Shown piece after piece: positions 23,261 to 34,097 of a DNA stretch of 64,000 bases. The stretch covers positions 57,468,501 to 57,532,500 of the forward strand of contig CM075353.1 in assembly GCA_037693485.1 (NCBI GenBank), written 5' to 3'. Numbering within the stretch: the stretch's first letter is position 1; each line of letters starts with the position of its first letter. The position numbers were made by a program, and so were the translations under genes. This DNA is from Kitagawia praeruptora. Taxonomy: Eukaryota > Streptophyta > Magnoliopsida > Apiales > Apiaceae. The notes under the pieces are model-generated. The model did no database searches. It was not told the origin of the DNA and saw nothing but the letters and a program-made list of their open reading frames with translations.

Positions 23261-24929
23261 AAATCATATATGGACAAATTTCCACGTGCTAATTATTTAT
23301 TAAAGATAGTTAGAGATTACTCAGTATATGCTAATTATTAATCAAATATAGTTGAGAAATATATTATATATATATAATATTTTGAATAATTCAAATAAAA
23401 TATGAATAAATTAGCATGCACTGTTAATTAGGAAAAAATAATTTATATTTATGGCTTGCGTAAACTATAGACTAAAAATTTAAGATTTTTTTACATCGTC
23501 AAACGTCAAACGACAATGCCTCGCATTTTGAATATTATAGAAAAAATCTCAAATTAGCATGCGATAATTATTTATATGTAACTATAATTTATTAAGTAAT
23601 ATATGGAAAATTTTACTCAACATTTAACTTATAAAAAATCTCTTCAATAATATTATGTAAGATGATTGACAAAAATAAGTTGACTATTATATTTTACCAA
23701 GTATATACTCCAACGCATAGTTAAAATAATGATTAGGCAAAATTATATCTGGGGAAAAATATTCATTTAACAAATATAGATAATTAAATATAATTTTTTA
23801 TATTTGTTGATGAGGGAATGGTGTATACTGTTTCATATTCCCTAAAACATGGGTCATCTAAATATTTTATCTAAGAAATATCTCTATTGTAGATGCTAAG
23901 ATATTATGTTACATTGAGAAATTTTTTTAACACATATGTTGTTATCTAAATTTATTTTTATATATTCTTATTTTATACTTCCCCCGTTCAATTTTATATG
24001 ATCGTTGCTACTTTTTTGAGACGTTCCAAAAATAATAAATATACTGTACTTACTATTTTGAACACTATTTTTCATCTAACTTTCCTCCGCTATTTTAAAA
24101 TTATTATAAATAAACACTATTACATCCGTTATTTTTCTTCACTATCTCAAATTTATTATTAAATATTGATAAATCCCACCACTTTACCCAATATTAATGT
24201 AACTTTATTTCTTTTTTATATGTTTTCTTAAAATCCGTGCAAGGCAAGATATCTCACTTAAATTGGGACGGAGATAGTAGATACATATTCATTTATATAT
24301 AGTATAAAGAGAATAAAGATCAATAAGGATCTGAGATGGAACATAGAAAAAAATTTCTATGATGCTTCTGAAATTAAGGTTTTTTACAAAAATAAACATA
24401 AACTTCTTTGTGTAATAAATTTTCTATTATAATTAGATTTTAATTATAAATTTTATTTATATAATTGCAAACCTTTAATAAATAATGATATTTTAATTTC
24501 AAATTAAATAAACATAGGGAATACATAGCTTTTTACTTAACATAAAATCGCAACAAAAATGAATAATACAGTTAAGTGTAATTCCGCTTGTGATTTAATT
24601 TATTATAAAGTGAAATATGAAGAGAAAAATAGTACACCTAATAACCATATATTTTGAGTCTTGTTTTTAATTGCAAAGTGTGAATAGGTGTCTTACATAT
24701 ATAGTGAAACATGGAGTATCTCACAATCCTTACTCTAATATAAAATACAAAAGAAATATTATACTTTGATCTTACTTATAATCTGTTTTATCTTGTGTTG
24801 ATTTTGAAAATCATTTATTACGAATGGTAATTTTAACTACATTTTTACGTATTTATCTAAATTTAATTATCATATGAAACAAAGTAGTAATGTATACATA
24901 ATACATATCAAACTTTTCTAGACACTTAT
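23261..24929. other. AT-rich flanking DNA, no gene seen
   Basis: A very AT-rich stretch with no convincing ORF and no similarity I recognise to the surrounding elements apart from the MITE at 23978-24277. It may be the oldest, non-element DNA in the window, or an eroded element. Confidence 0.5.
23978..24277. mobile_element. Stowaway-like MITE (Tc1/mariner type), 300 bp
   Basis: Terminal inverted repeats CTTCCCCCGTTCAATTTTA and (reverse complement of the right end) CTATCTCCGTCCCAATTTA resemble the classical CTCCCTCCGTCCC Stowaway end. TA dinucleotides at 23976-23977 and 24278-24279 fit the expected TA target duplication. No coding capacity. Confidence 0.8.
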
Positions 24930-25799
24930 TGTAACGCCCCCAAATCCGAGGTCAATGATTCAGGTCGTCACATCACCATCCATCCATATCATACCTATAT
25001 TAATTTTACAACTCAACAATATACCAATCAAGACCTCAACCTTTCATACTTATAAGTTGGAGCCTCAAAAACGATAATCAGAGGGACACTAAATATTACA
25101 ATTCATCTATACAATCCAGAATCTTACACAACTTCACTTATACAAATTGCACCTGAAGGCAAGTCTTACTAATAACAATGACAGTTAAAACCTATCAGAC
25201 ATACTTTGTAGTATTTATCCGGAACTGAATCATCCTAGGGGTAATTCCTCTACTCCTCTTCTGCTAGTACGGAGTTAACCGACCCAATTCTTCTCTCTTT
25301 CTGAAAGGTTTTTATAAAGCAAGAATGAGCTACATAATGCTCAGCAAGTTTTCCACTTGGAGTAATAATATAATATGTCTCGAAAAAGATTTTTCCAAAG
25401 GTATGAGCATATATCTCATGATTTCAAAATATAACTAGACAATATACATGTCCGAGTTTTGAATAAATACTCGTACTTAGTACGAAGTTTTAAGAAAATG
25501 ATATCATATGAACAAATTAAGTTCATAATAACAATAATAATCTTCATATCGTAGCAAAACAGTAAACATTATAGTTTTGCTAACCTTTTAGAAAGCTTCT
25601 CAAAATACGCAGTTCAATATGCTGCTATGATAGTTGCTTTTTATCATACGCAAACTGAACCATCTTTAAATTTTCAAATAATTTAAATGTGCACTAAACA
25701 TGTGCCGTTATCTTTGAAATAATCTCGCAGTTCTAGATACTGCACAAAATCACAATCGGCAACCTGGCTCTTAGGCCTAAGATCACTACGCCATAAGTG

Positions 25800-26340
25800 A
25801 GCATACGCAACCCTTTTTACAAAGCGTTGCACAGAAAGCATTTCGTTAGATAGAAATTTTGGGTCTTTTGCAACTGAGCTGAACTGGTGTTGCATTAGAT
25901 ATAATTTAGTGTTGCGTATTACCCACAGTGTTTCACATCATGCAACACTAACTGCTAGTGTTGCGTTAGATAATTTTTTTATTTTAATAAATGGTGACGT
26001 GGCAGAAGTGGGTCCCACAGGTGATGACGTGGCGTTTGCTGACGTGGCAATTGTGGGACCCACAATTGCCGATGTGGCAGAAGTGGGACCCACCTTTGCT
26101 GACGTGGCAAAAGCGTTGCATTAGGTAACAGTAGTGTTGCATTTGCTGTTTGAAGTGTTGCATTAGATATATATTTTTTTTAAATATGACGTGGCAGTTG
26201 TGGGACCCACCACTACTGACGTGGTAGTGTGGGCCCCACAAGGGTGACGTGGCAGGAGGCCCAACATGCTGATGTGGTAATTGTGGGACCCACAATTGCT
26301 GACGTGGCATAAGTGGGACCCACCTACGCTGATGAATCTA
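25800..26340. repeat. Left subterminal repeats of CACTA element
   Basis: Two word families alternate: GTGTTGCATTAGA/GCGTTGC, and GACGTGGCA followed by GTGGGACCCAC. Each occurs several times, some inverted. Subterminal repeats of this kind bind the element-encoded protein in known CACTA elements (established for Spm/En); that role is inferred here. Confidence 0.85.
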
Positions 26341-26574
26341 TTTTTTTAAATTATTTTTTCGATGTTCCAATCGCACGGGTGTCAAGATATAACAATTTTA
26401 GTGATGTGGTAATTTTTTAAAAAATTTCCTATATTTATTTGGTTGGGTTTGGTAACGGTCAAACCGGTCAAAGTCGACCTTCCTTTTAACTAGTCTTGTC
26501 CCGAATGATGAATCTATTTTTTTAAATTATTTTTTCGACGTTCCAATCGCACGGATGTCAAGATATAACAATTT
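26331..26574. repeat. Direct repeat of about 68 bp within CACTA left arm
   Basis: Copies at 26331-26399 and 26507-26574 both start GATGAATCTATTTTTTTAAA, contain GTTCCAATCGCACGG and end AAGATATAACAATTTT, with two or three differences. Confidence 0.9.
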
Positions 26575-26849
26575 TTTAAATAGATTTTAAATTTGAAGAA
26601 ATTTTAAATTTTATTACAAATACATTTTTTATTATTAATATTAAAAAAATATTTTAAAATTTTAAAATCATTTTAAGACAACATTGATGAAAATTAGGAA
26701 AAAAATAAAAAAATATGGAAAATTAGTGAAAATAAGGTAACATTTTATTAAACAAATAGTGAGTATGATTAATTGGGTGTGTATGTATTTTAGCTCAAAA
26801 TTTGGTTATTTTCCTAGTTTTATTAATTTTTTTAATTTATTTTATAAGA

Positions 26850-27240
26850 TAGTTGAAAATGAGAAAAAAAAAAAGAAAATTAACAACTCAGCATCACAGT
26901 CACTATGGAACGTTGCCCGATGAAAAATTTGGGCGGAAAATTTCCCCCCTTCACAAAATAATTCACGCTACTTTCCCCCCAAAACACACTACTTTCTCCC
27001 ACGATTCCTCCGCTCATCTCATTCTCTCTACTCACTCTCGATATTAACACACACTCTCTCTCTATAGACAACCACTCTACTCCCATTGCAAACTACAAAC
27101 TCTGAATACAAACCACATACTCCGATTGGAATTCTAATTGGTAATAAAAAAACTCATTTTATTACATTTGATTTTCTACTCTCCACTCATTTGTATTTCT
27201 TTATTTCATTTTGCAGGTGATTAGATTTGGGGCTTTTATT
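26850..27240 (+). other. Possible captured promoter, 5' leader and first intron
   Basis: A C- and CT-rich leader-like stretch (about 26940-27100) is followed by a possible donor (TTG then GTAATAAAA, near 27139) and acceptor (TTTTGCAG, near 27216), after which the text changes character. This resembles the 5' end of a plant gene taken up as genomic DNA. No start codon with a recognisable protein follows directly. Weakly supported. Confidence 0.35.
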
Positions 27241-28081
27241 GTAGGGCTCAAACTTATTTTGGTTTCAATTTAGGGTTTTGTACTTTACTGATTAAGGATT
27301 CAAATTAGGGATTTATATCTGAATGTTTATTCTTTTGTTATTATTAAATACTGATTTGTTTTTAATAGTTGTATTTGTATGTATATCTAATTGTTTCTTT
27401 TAAATTGACGAGGAATACAAAATTCTAATTTGGATTGACAATTCATTCAGGTTAAGGAACAATTCATCAATGCATTATTGTTCAGCAGTTATGGATTCTA
27501 GTTTACTTCACAAATTCCATCCATGTATGTCGTGTTTTTGCTTTTTAATTAAATAAATATAATCTTTGTTGTCGTTAATTTGCTTAATAATATGTTTGTG
27601 GTGTTCTGTTGTTTTTGGTGTTCTGTTGTAGCACAATTGGGATGAGGCCGCACAATTTTGTCATGTATCTTTGGTTAGATAAACAGAGCAGAGATACTCA
27701 GAGATAAACATGTATCTTTGGTTGGATTTAATTTTGTTCCAGATTCTAATTGTAGATTCATATTTTACTGTTCAGTCATTTTTCAAGGAATCAGTTATCC
27801 GGAGACATCCAGACTCAACTTTTTAGCTCAAAGATGTAGCTGCTGCATGTGTAAGTACACTGGACCTGCCAATGACAGATAAGTTATATGCTTTCTTGGA
27901 GCATGTACATAACATTTCTAAGCAAACTATGTCTTTGTTACATGTAAACATTTTGCACATATTGTATTAAAATGTTTAGTTAGTTCATGTGAGGAGAAAG
28001 TATCCGTTTCTATAATTTTTTTTGTCTTGAAATGTAAGCAATTGTTTCACTCATTCTAATAGACCTATCTAACAGTGAAAG

Positions 28082-28285
28082 ATGAATCTAACACTCAGTG
28101 TGGCTGTAGGTAAGTCAGTAACAGCCTTTGGTATCTTTGTTGCTGCCAATACCAATACAAATGGACGACTATGTGTTGAGCTCTTGGGCAAAGATAAAAT
28201 TCAAGACAAGCTGAACCGTTTTGAGTCTTTGAGAAGTGCATCATTGTTTTATTTAGGGGTTAGCTCTTGTGGACCTCCTTCTTAA
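28082..28285 (+). pseudogene. Captured exon fragment resembling tubulin-folding cofactor E
   Basis: The last 40 or so codons read GKDKIQDKLNRFESLRSASL then FYLGVSSCGPPS. From memory this closely resembles the stretch just after the CAP-Gly domain of plant tubulin-folding cofactor E (PFIFFERLING). The first codons may be intron, since a CAG acceptor lies near 28123. It ends at TAA 28283-28285, where the real protein would continue into leucine-rich repeats, so it is only a fragment. It lies inside the CACTA element with no matching upstream CAP-Gly exon seen. A protein database search would settle the assignment. Confidence 0.6.
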
Positions 28286-28968
28286 CTTGCTGCTACTGTA
28301 CCAAGTAAGCTTAACATCTTTATAGTGATTTCCATCAGCGAGCCTCTTTTGGGGATTTTTATGTTCTAAAATTGCAATTAATCTGTACTTTAAGATGGAA
28401 ATTTTATAATTTGGTCTAAATAAGTAATGTCAAACCATGAACAAGATACTATCTGTCTAAAAACAGTCACAACATGAATGTCATCAATTGTCTATACCTG
28501 TTAAGAGTCCACACTTTAGATTAGTATGGTCATATGCATACTTGGTGAATATAAACCTTTAATGTGATAGTAACAGTTAGAGTTTGAGGTCAAGTACACT
28601 GTATACTACATACCTGCATAATAAATTACAATTGTTGGTTCAGAACACTTAACCCGCAATGTTTCTAGGACTATTTTTGTTTATTTTCTAATTCGTGTAA
28701 TTCTGCTCAAGGGATATACATAATTAAGAGGTAATGCATTAACCATCCAACTACATTTACTACTATGCTACTAGAACACTGTATAGAAAAATATTACTGA
28801 TCTTTTAGTCTCCCTAGCTTCAAATTTGAACCATAATATTACTGATCCTCTATAACAGCATTGCATCTATGTACAAAATTATAAGCTTGTCTGGACTGCG
28901 TGTTTATAACTTGTTAGACTTGTCCCTTGTCATTATCGAACATGGCTGATTGAATAATTGTTGTTCAG

Positions 28969-29052
28969 GCCACTGAGATTGGGATAACTATTAATGTTCT
29001 CCGAAAGCATGGCTCAAAGGACATCCGACAACTAGCCTGTATACTCATTAAG
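28969..29052 (+). pseudogene. Captured exon fragment resembling TFIIS N-terminal (MED26-type) domain
   Basis: After a consensus acceptor (TTGTTCAG), 28 codons read ATEIGITINVLRKHGSK then DIRQLACILIK. The pattern T-x-IG-x-x-(V/I)N-x-LRKH-x-S-x-x-(I/V)R-x-LA is the core of the TFIIS N-terminal (LW) domain of MED26-like and TFIIS-like plant proteins. The exon is isolated and the sequence after it is not coding. Together with the cofactor E-like piece about 0.7 kb upstream, it suggests capture from more than one host gene. Confidence 0.6.
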
Positions 29053-29719
29053 TATGCATATCTTGTCGCTTGTGTAAAATTGTATTTGTGTAAAATTCTT
29101 TCTCATGTTTCAGTTTAAAATATCAGGATTTAAAGCTTTCACTAAAAGCTTCCATCTGAAACGTTTTGCATTGCAGAATACAAGCACTCTGTGTGATGAA
29201 GACTCGACAGACTTATCAAGTGTTTCTTCTTTATCTTTCAAAGGTTTGTGTATATCATGTAACCATTTTATTTTGTATAAATTGGTACTAGATTTGGTTT
29301 ATATCTGTGGAATAGAGATTCTGAATCCTAGGTTTAATTTCCTAGGTTTTATACTTTTAATTGTACATTTGGTTTAGCTTATTCTTCTTTATTTCTTTAC
29401 GTAGGTGAATCCTTCTGCCATTTAATTCTGCAAACCAGGCTGTACGGGGTGAACAAGTAATACTACTGCCTTCTCTGGAAAATGTTAGGAGGAGAAAATG
29501 GAAATACAACATTTCCTATTTTTATAGATGAAAATCGTTTGCGGTATCCTGCTAATGTATCAAACCAGTTGCGGCTCCACTTCTTAGTAATTTTTTGTAG
29601 CTTAAACTAGCTAGTATTAGAACTTTGTAATTTAGTACTTTTGAAGTTAGAATTTGCGTGCTTTCAAAGTTAGGATGGTATTATGTATGAACAAAGCTGC
29701 CATTTCAAAATTTTTGTAA

Positions 29720-30257
29720 AAAACCATTGCATTTGACTCTATTTAATGTTGCATTAGCATAGTTTTAAAGTTGCAATAAAAAAGAATGGCGTTGCATTTG
29801 ATAAGATTGGTGTTGCTTAAAAAAAAATTTAGTGTTGCATTAGACTGAAATAGCGTTGCGTTAGATAGTGGCCCCACTGCTGACGTGGCATGGCCCCCAT
29901 TTGTGACGTGGCATTTGTGGGCCCCACTAATGACACGTCATCATGCTGACGTGGCACCTGCTTACATGTCAGCATGCTGACGTGGCACATTGCTTACATG
30001 TTAGCATACTGACATGGCTGAAATATCTTATGCAACCCCTTTTAGCGTTGCGTTTGCATGCTGTTGGTGTTGCATAAGGCCTCTTATGCAATGTTTTTCG
30101 AAGCGTTGCAATAGCTTAGAAAAGCATTGCATTAGGGGTCTTACGCAACGCCAGTATTGGTAACGCCCCTCTAGCGTTGCGTTAGACCTTACGCAACGCT
30201 TTTCACGCCTTACGCAACGCTTTTTGGGGGTTGCATTAGCTCGTTTATGGCGTAGTG
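29720..30257. repeat. Right subterminal repeats of CACTA element
   Basis: The same words as the left arm occur at higher density: GTTGCATTAG, GCGTTGCGTTAGA, CTGACGTGGCA, TTACGCAACGC. Several copies are inverted relative to each other. The array ends in the terminal inverted repeat. Confidence 0.87.
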
Positions 30258-30429
30258 GATGCGATATCAAATCATTTTTCCAAAGTAGAGGAATGGGACT
30301 TATAAGAAAACATGAAAACCTGACAGGGGTTCACGATGATCAATCGTCACATCCAAGTCCAATAATCCGCGGGTCTTCTCTACTAGTAGAAGGGTAAAAA
30401 CTCCATCCGTAATTATCCTAGGTGAAAAC

Positions 30430-31973
30430 TGTTAGTGTAGGTGCCCTAGAGGCAATACATTGTTTCTTAAATAAACCTTATGTCATTTGATTATTAAATA
30501 AATGTATTTATTTTGACTTTAATTACTGCGATATTTTTGTTAGCATAATAAATGTCCTTAGAATCATGATACATATTGTATAGTTTAAGTACATGACTTG
30601 AACTTGAGATTATATAATATATCATATTCTTAAAGGTCCCTAGTTGATTATTATTATATCAGGACAATAATAATATATATATATATAGACTAGTATGTTG
30701 TTTGACAGATAACCACATCTCATTGGTTATAAGTATGGAGATACTAAAGTCAATACATAGGTACATGTAGGAGTACATGGTACTGGACAGACCCAAAGTG
30801 AGATTCTTCATGTTTAATAAAGTCACAAGAATTACTCACAGTGGTAATGGTGTAATGATCCTTTGACTTGAGATCATTATATTTCTATACGAGGATTAAT
30901 ATACTTTGACTACATTAAAAGTTACCTTTGACCGGGTAATGATAAAAGTGGACATCGGGTATATTATGAGTCGTATGAGAAATATGAATGATAGATAAAG
31001 GATTTAACCCTCATATAATTAGGAGAGATATTATTGGCCTCATGATTGAGTGAGACTATAAAATGCATGGCCGTGCTCAAATAATGATTTGTTGTTAATA
31101 GTCTACTCATGGATCAAGTAAACCTGGATTAAATTATGAAGAGGATGACAATAAACATGTCTCGAGTTTAATCTATAATATTTGGTTAAAGGGATTATAT
31201 CACACGGAAACATTAATCACGAAAGGTTTTATCGAATCACGATTTAATTATTATTTAATTGGGTAGCAATGATGTATTACTAGATGCCGCTCATTGTTTA
31301 TAATTTTATTGGAGAATAAAATTATTGCCAATTAAATAATAACCTATAGGGTCATACACATAGAACATTTAAAGGAAGAATTAATTTAAATTATGAATTT
31401 AAATTAATTAATGATAAAGATGGATTTTATTATATTAATTAAGTGGGACTTAATTAAGCTATAATAAAATGCAAAGATATATGAGATATGTTTTTATGAT
31501 ATTAATAATTGAGTATGACTTAATTATTATTTATTTAAATAATAGGATTTTATTCTATTATTTAATTAAATCATATATGGGCTAGGTTTTGACATGGGTT
31601 TTTTTTGGCTTTACACTATCCTATATATAAAGATATGGGGTGAAGGATTTTGTAGGTGAAAAACACAGAGAAGCCGCACAACCTAAAAACCTAGACCTAT
31701 TTCTCATATTTTCATTAGAGGCTAGTACCTCTCTTCCGGACAAGATCGTGAGGGTTCTTGAAGGTGTTCGTGTGGATACCGTAGAGGGGGCTTCGAAGAG
31801 GAGTGCTCAGTAATCGTGGGAGGCTTGCATCTCCATCGTTCTTTGTACGTAAAGCTTCGATAAGGTAAACGTTCTATCTACCATGATTATTCGATATATT
31901 ATACATGGATCCGGGGCTTGGTTTCGATTTTTATTTTACTGTTTCCGCTGCGTATTGATGATCGAAACCAACA
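30430..31973 (+). mobile_element. 5' LTR of Copia element
   Basis: Starts TGTTAGTGTAGGTGCCCTAG and ends GATCGAAACCAACA, 1544 bp, with TG...CA ends. TATA box near 31624. The transcribed part after it contains AGGCTAGTACCTCTCTTCCG and leads to the PBS. Confidence 0.96.
31624..31632 (+). promoter_or_regulatory. TATA box of Copia 5' LTR
   Basis: TATATAAAG lies about 350 bp before the LTR end in an AT-rich context. The same sequence occurs in the 3' LTR near 38485. Expected to drive the element RNA. Confidence 0.6.
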
Positions 31974-31974
31974 A

Positions 31975-31989
31975 TGGCATCAGAGCTGC
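31975..31989 (+). other. Primer-binding site of Copia element
   Basis: TGGCATCAGAGCTGC, one base after the LTR. It matches initiator Met tRNA (TGGTATCAGAGC) with one mismatch. Confidence 0.88.
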
Positions 31990-34097
31990 TTGTATAATAT
32001 AATAATCTGGTTTAATATGTTGTACACGATCTGTTATTTGTCATACCAGTTCTGATTTTTTTCTTCCCGTGGAACCCTACGTATTGCATGAAAACCATGA
32101 TCATACATGCTACTGTTTCTTCTGTTTTGTTGCGTCCAGATGATCGGTTATGTTTTTAATGGGATTAAATCGTGATACTAACATCTAAAACCAGTTGCAG
32201 TCGACCCTGTAGATCAGTAGTGTAGTTCATGCATACGTATGTATACATACGTGTTTACATATATATATATATATCTACTAGGTTTTGATTTTTAATCACT
32301 CAAGAATCTTTGATATATGTTTGTGATGTAACTGATAAGTAAACGTAGGTCTGAAAAACAGTTTGGAATGCAAAATCGCGATCATAATGATGAATACGAT
32401 CGAACTGGTGTTCTTCTGGAAATCTGCAGAAAATATGATAGTACAGGTGATGCGCATACTGAGTATGCGTATCTGCTAGGTTTTAAGACTAATGCGCATA
32501 CTTTAGATGCGTGTCTGCTAAAATAACAGATTAGGTCATTTGCGCAAACTGTAGATGCGTATCTGCTATTTTTTTTAATTAAAAAAAAAATTCTGCTAGG
32601 TTTTGCATGCTAGATTAAATTACAAATGTTAATGCTTAACTTGGAGTATGCAAAATTTTATTAATTAGTAATTTTGATTACTAGGTTAATATTTAATTAA
32701 AGTGCGTTAATTTTATTATTTATGATTTGATCATATTTAATTTATGTTGTATAAAATTGTGATTATACAATATGTGATGCTTTTAATTGCTATGTGAGCA
32801 TGATGCATGGTTATGGCCCCAAGACCTATTTTTCAATTTATTTTATTAATTTTAATTTATGGTTTGTAATAATTAAATACGACTTGCATGTCGTTTTTTT
32901 CTTTTTGTAATTATTTTATCTCGAATGCAACTCGAGTTCTTTTGTAAAATGTTTCAAGAGGAGCTTGGAGGCAATCAAGGCAGCTTTGGAAGCTAAGGAA
33001 GAGATTCATGTAATAATTAGTTATTACCACCATAGATTGACTGATTTTTCCATTAGCTTGGAAAAATCGCATAGGATTGGGCCATAACCATAGCATATTA
33101 GATTATGTAATGCACTTTACATATGATGCATGTGTATGATGCATGTGTAGAGTAGAAAAATGTATGCATGTTTTAATTAGATTAATGATGTATGCATGTA
33201 TTAGATACGTCACCCATACCATGCTTGCCATGCTAAACAAGATAAAATCTGTAACGATTCGAGATTTTAAAATGAACAAACGATCATGAGATTTCTGTGT
33301 TTATGAAACACGGAATTAAATACGAATTTTCAATTATTTAGATATGGGGAGATTTTGTCAAAAACAGGTTTTACCTGTAAGGAAGTTGGGTATTAAGTGA
33401 GGCCACTTGTGACTCCTCCAACAACCTGGAAATCAAACTATTGATGAATATTGATTTGAAGTATTTAATTCAAGGAAAAATTAGGAATCTCTTTATGATG
33501 GGATCATGGTCATTTTAATTCAAAACCCTTTAACAAAATATTAAGTTTTAATCGGATGCTTTCCAATGAATGAACACTCATTAAATCCTAGATCGATAAG
33601 GGGAATGACTGCCAGTGGCAGGGGACTCCTGTCTATCGTGGTGAGATGTGACGAATATAAGCGGTTATATTCGACCGTTGTATCATTGGGTCTAACTTAA
33701 GTGAGTCGTCATAATAAGGTGAAAATAAACGGTTATATTCAAATATTATGAACTTAGAAGCATAGAGTTTGGTTCAAACTCTATTAGATAGACAAGAACA
33801 ATTGTTGTTCACCAAACTATCCAAGAATTATATATGATATAATTGACAACTGTTGTCTACCTAAATAATCATGTTTTAAGGACTACCAGTGGTTGACTTA
33901 GGATATGACGAAATATGGATCTTGGCTCACTAGAAAGATTTATGGGATATTCTTTCCGATTTAATAGTAAGGGCTATTAATTTGATAAAAATAGTGGGAG
34001 ATATATTATGAATATATCATAATCATTTGAACATAATAATAATAACTCAGACAATCTAATGTTTATTTTGTGCTTTTAACATTGTAGATACTGAATA
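31990..34097 (+). other. Copia leader, non-coding
   Basis: A 2.1-kb leader with no gag. It holds three imperfect copies of a TGCGCATACT...GATGCGTATCTGCT word (32450-32570). It also holds an inverted pair GGTTATGGCCCCAA (near 32810) and TTGGGCCATAACCAT (near 33079), which could close a hairpin of about 280 bp. A 60-codon minus-strand frame lies inside that hairpin but has no recognisable product. Confidence 0.6.

Larger units (their letters stand above)
25784..30257. mobile_element. Non-autonomous CACTA transposon with captured host sequences (4474 bp)
   Basis: Ends are CACTACGCCATAAGTGAGC and, inverted at the right, CACTACGCCATAAACGAGC, matching at 17 of 19 positions. A 3-bp target duplication GAT lies at 25781-25783 and 30258-30260. 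The CACTA terminus with a 3-bp TSD is diagnostic of the CACTA (CMC) superfamily. Both subterminal regions are dense in short repeats. No transposase was seen, so the element would depend on one supplied in trans. The interior (about 26850-29500) looks like pieces of intron-containing plant genes. It interrupts the family-A LTR, whose sequence resumes exactly after GAT. Confidence 0.92.

Noticed and set aside
24930..25783. Independent small non-autonomous element starting TGTAACGCC
   Set aside because: The sequence continues collinearly with the family-A LTR after each nested insertion, so it is the left end of one split LTR.
25784..30257. Helitron as the vehicle for the gene fragments
   Set aside because: Ends are inverted repeats starting CACTA with a GAT duplication; Helitrons have TC...CTRR ends, no TIR and no target duplication.
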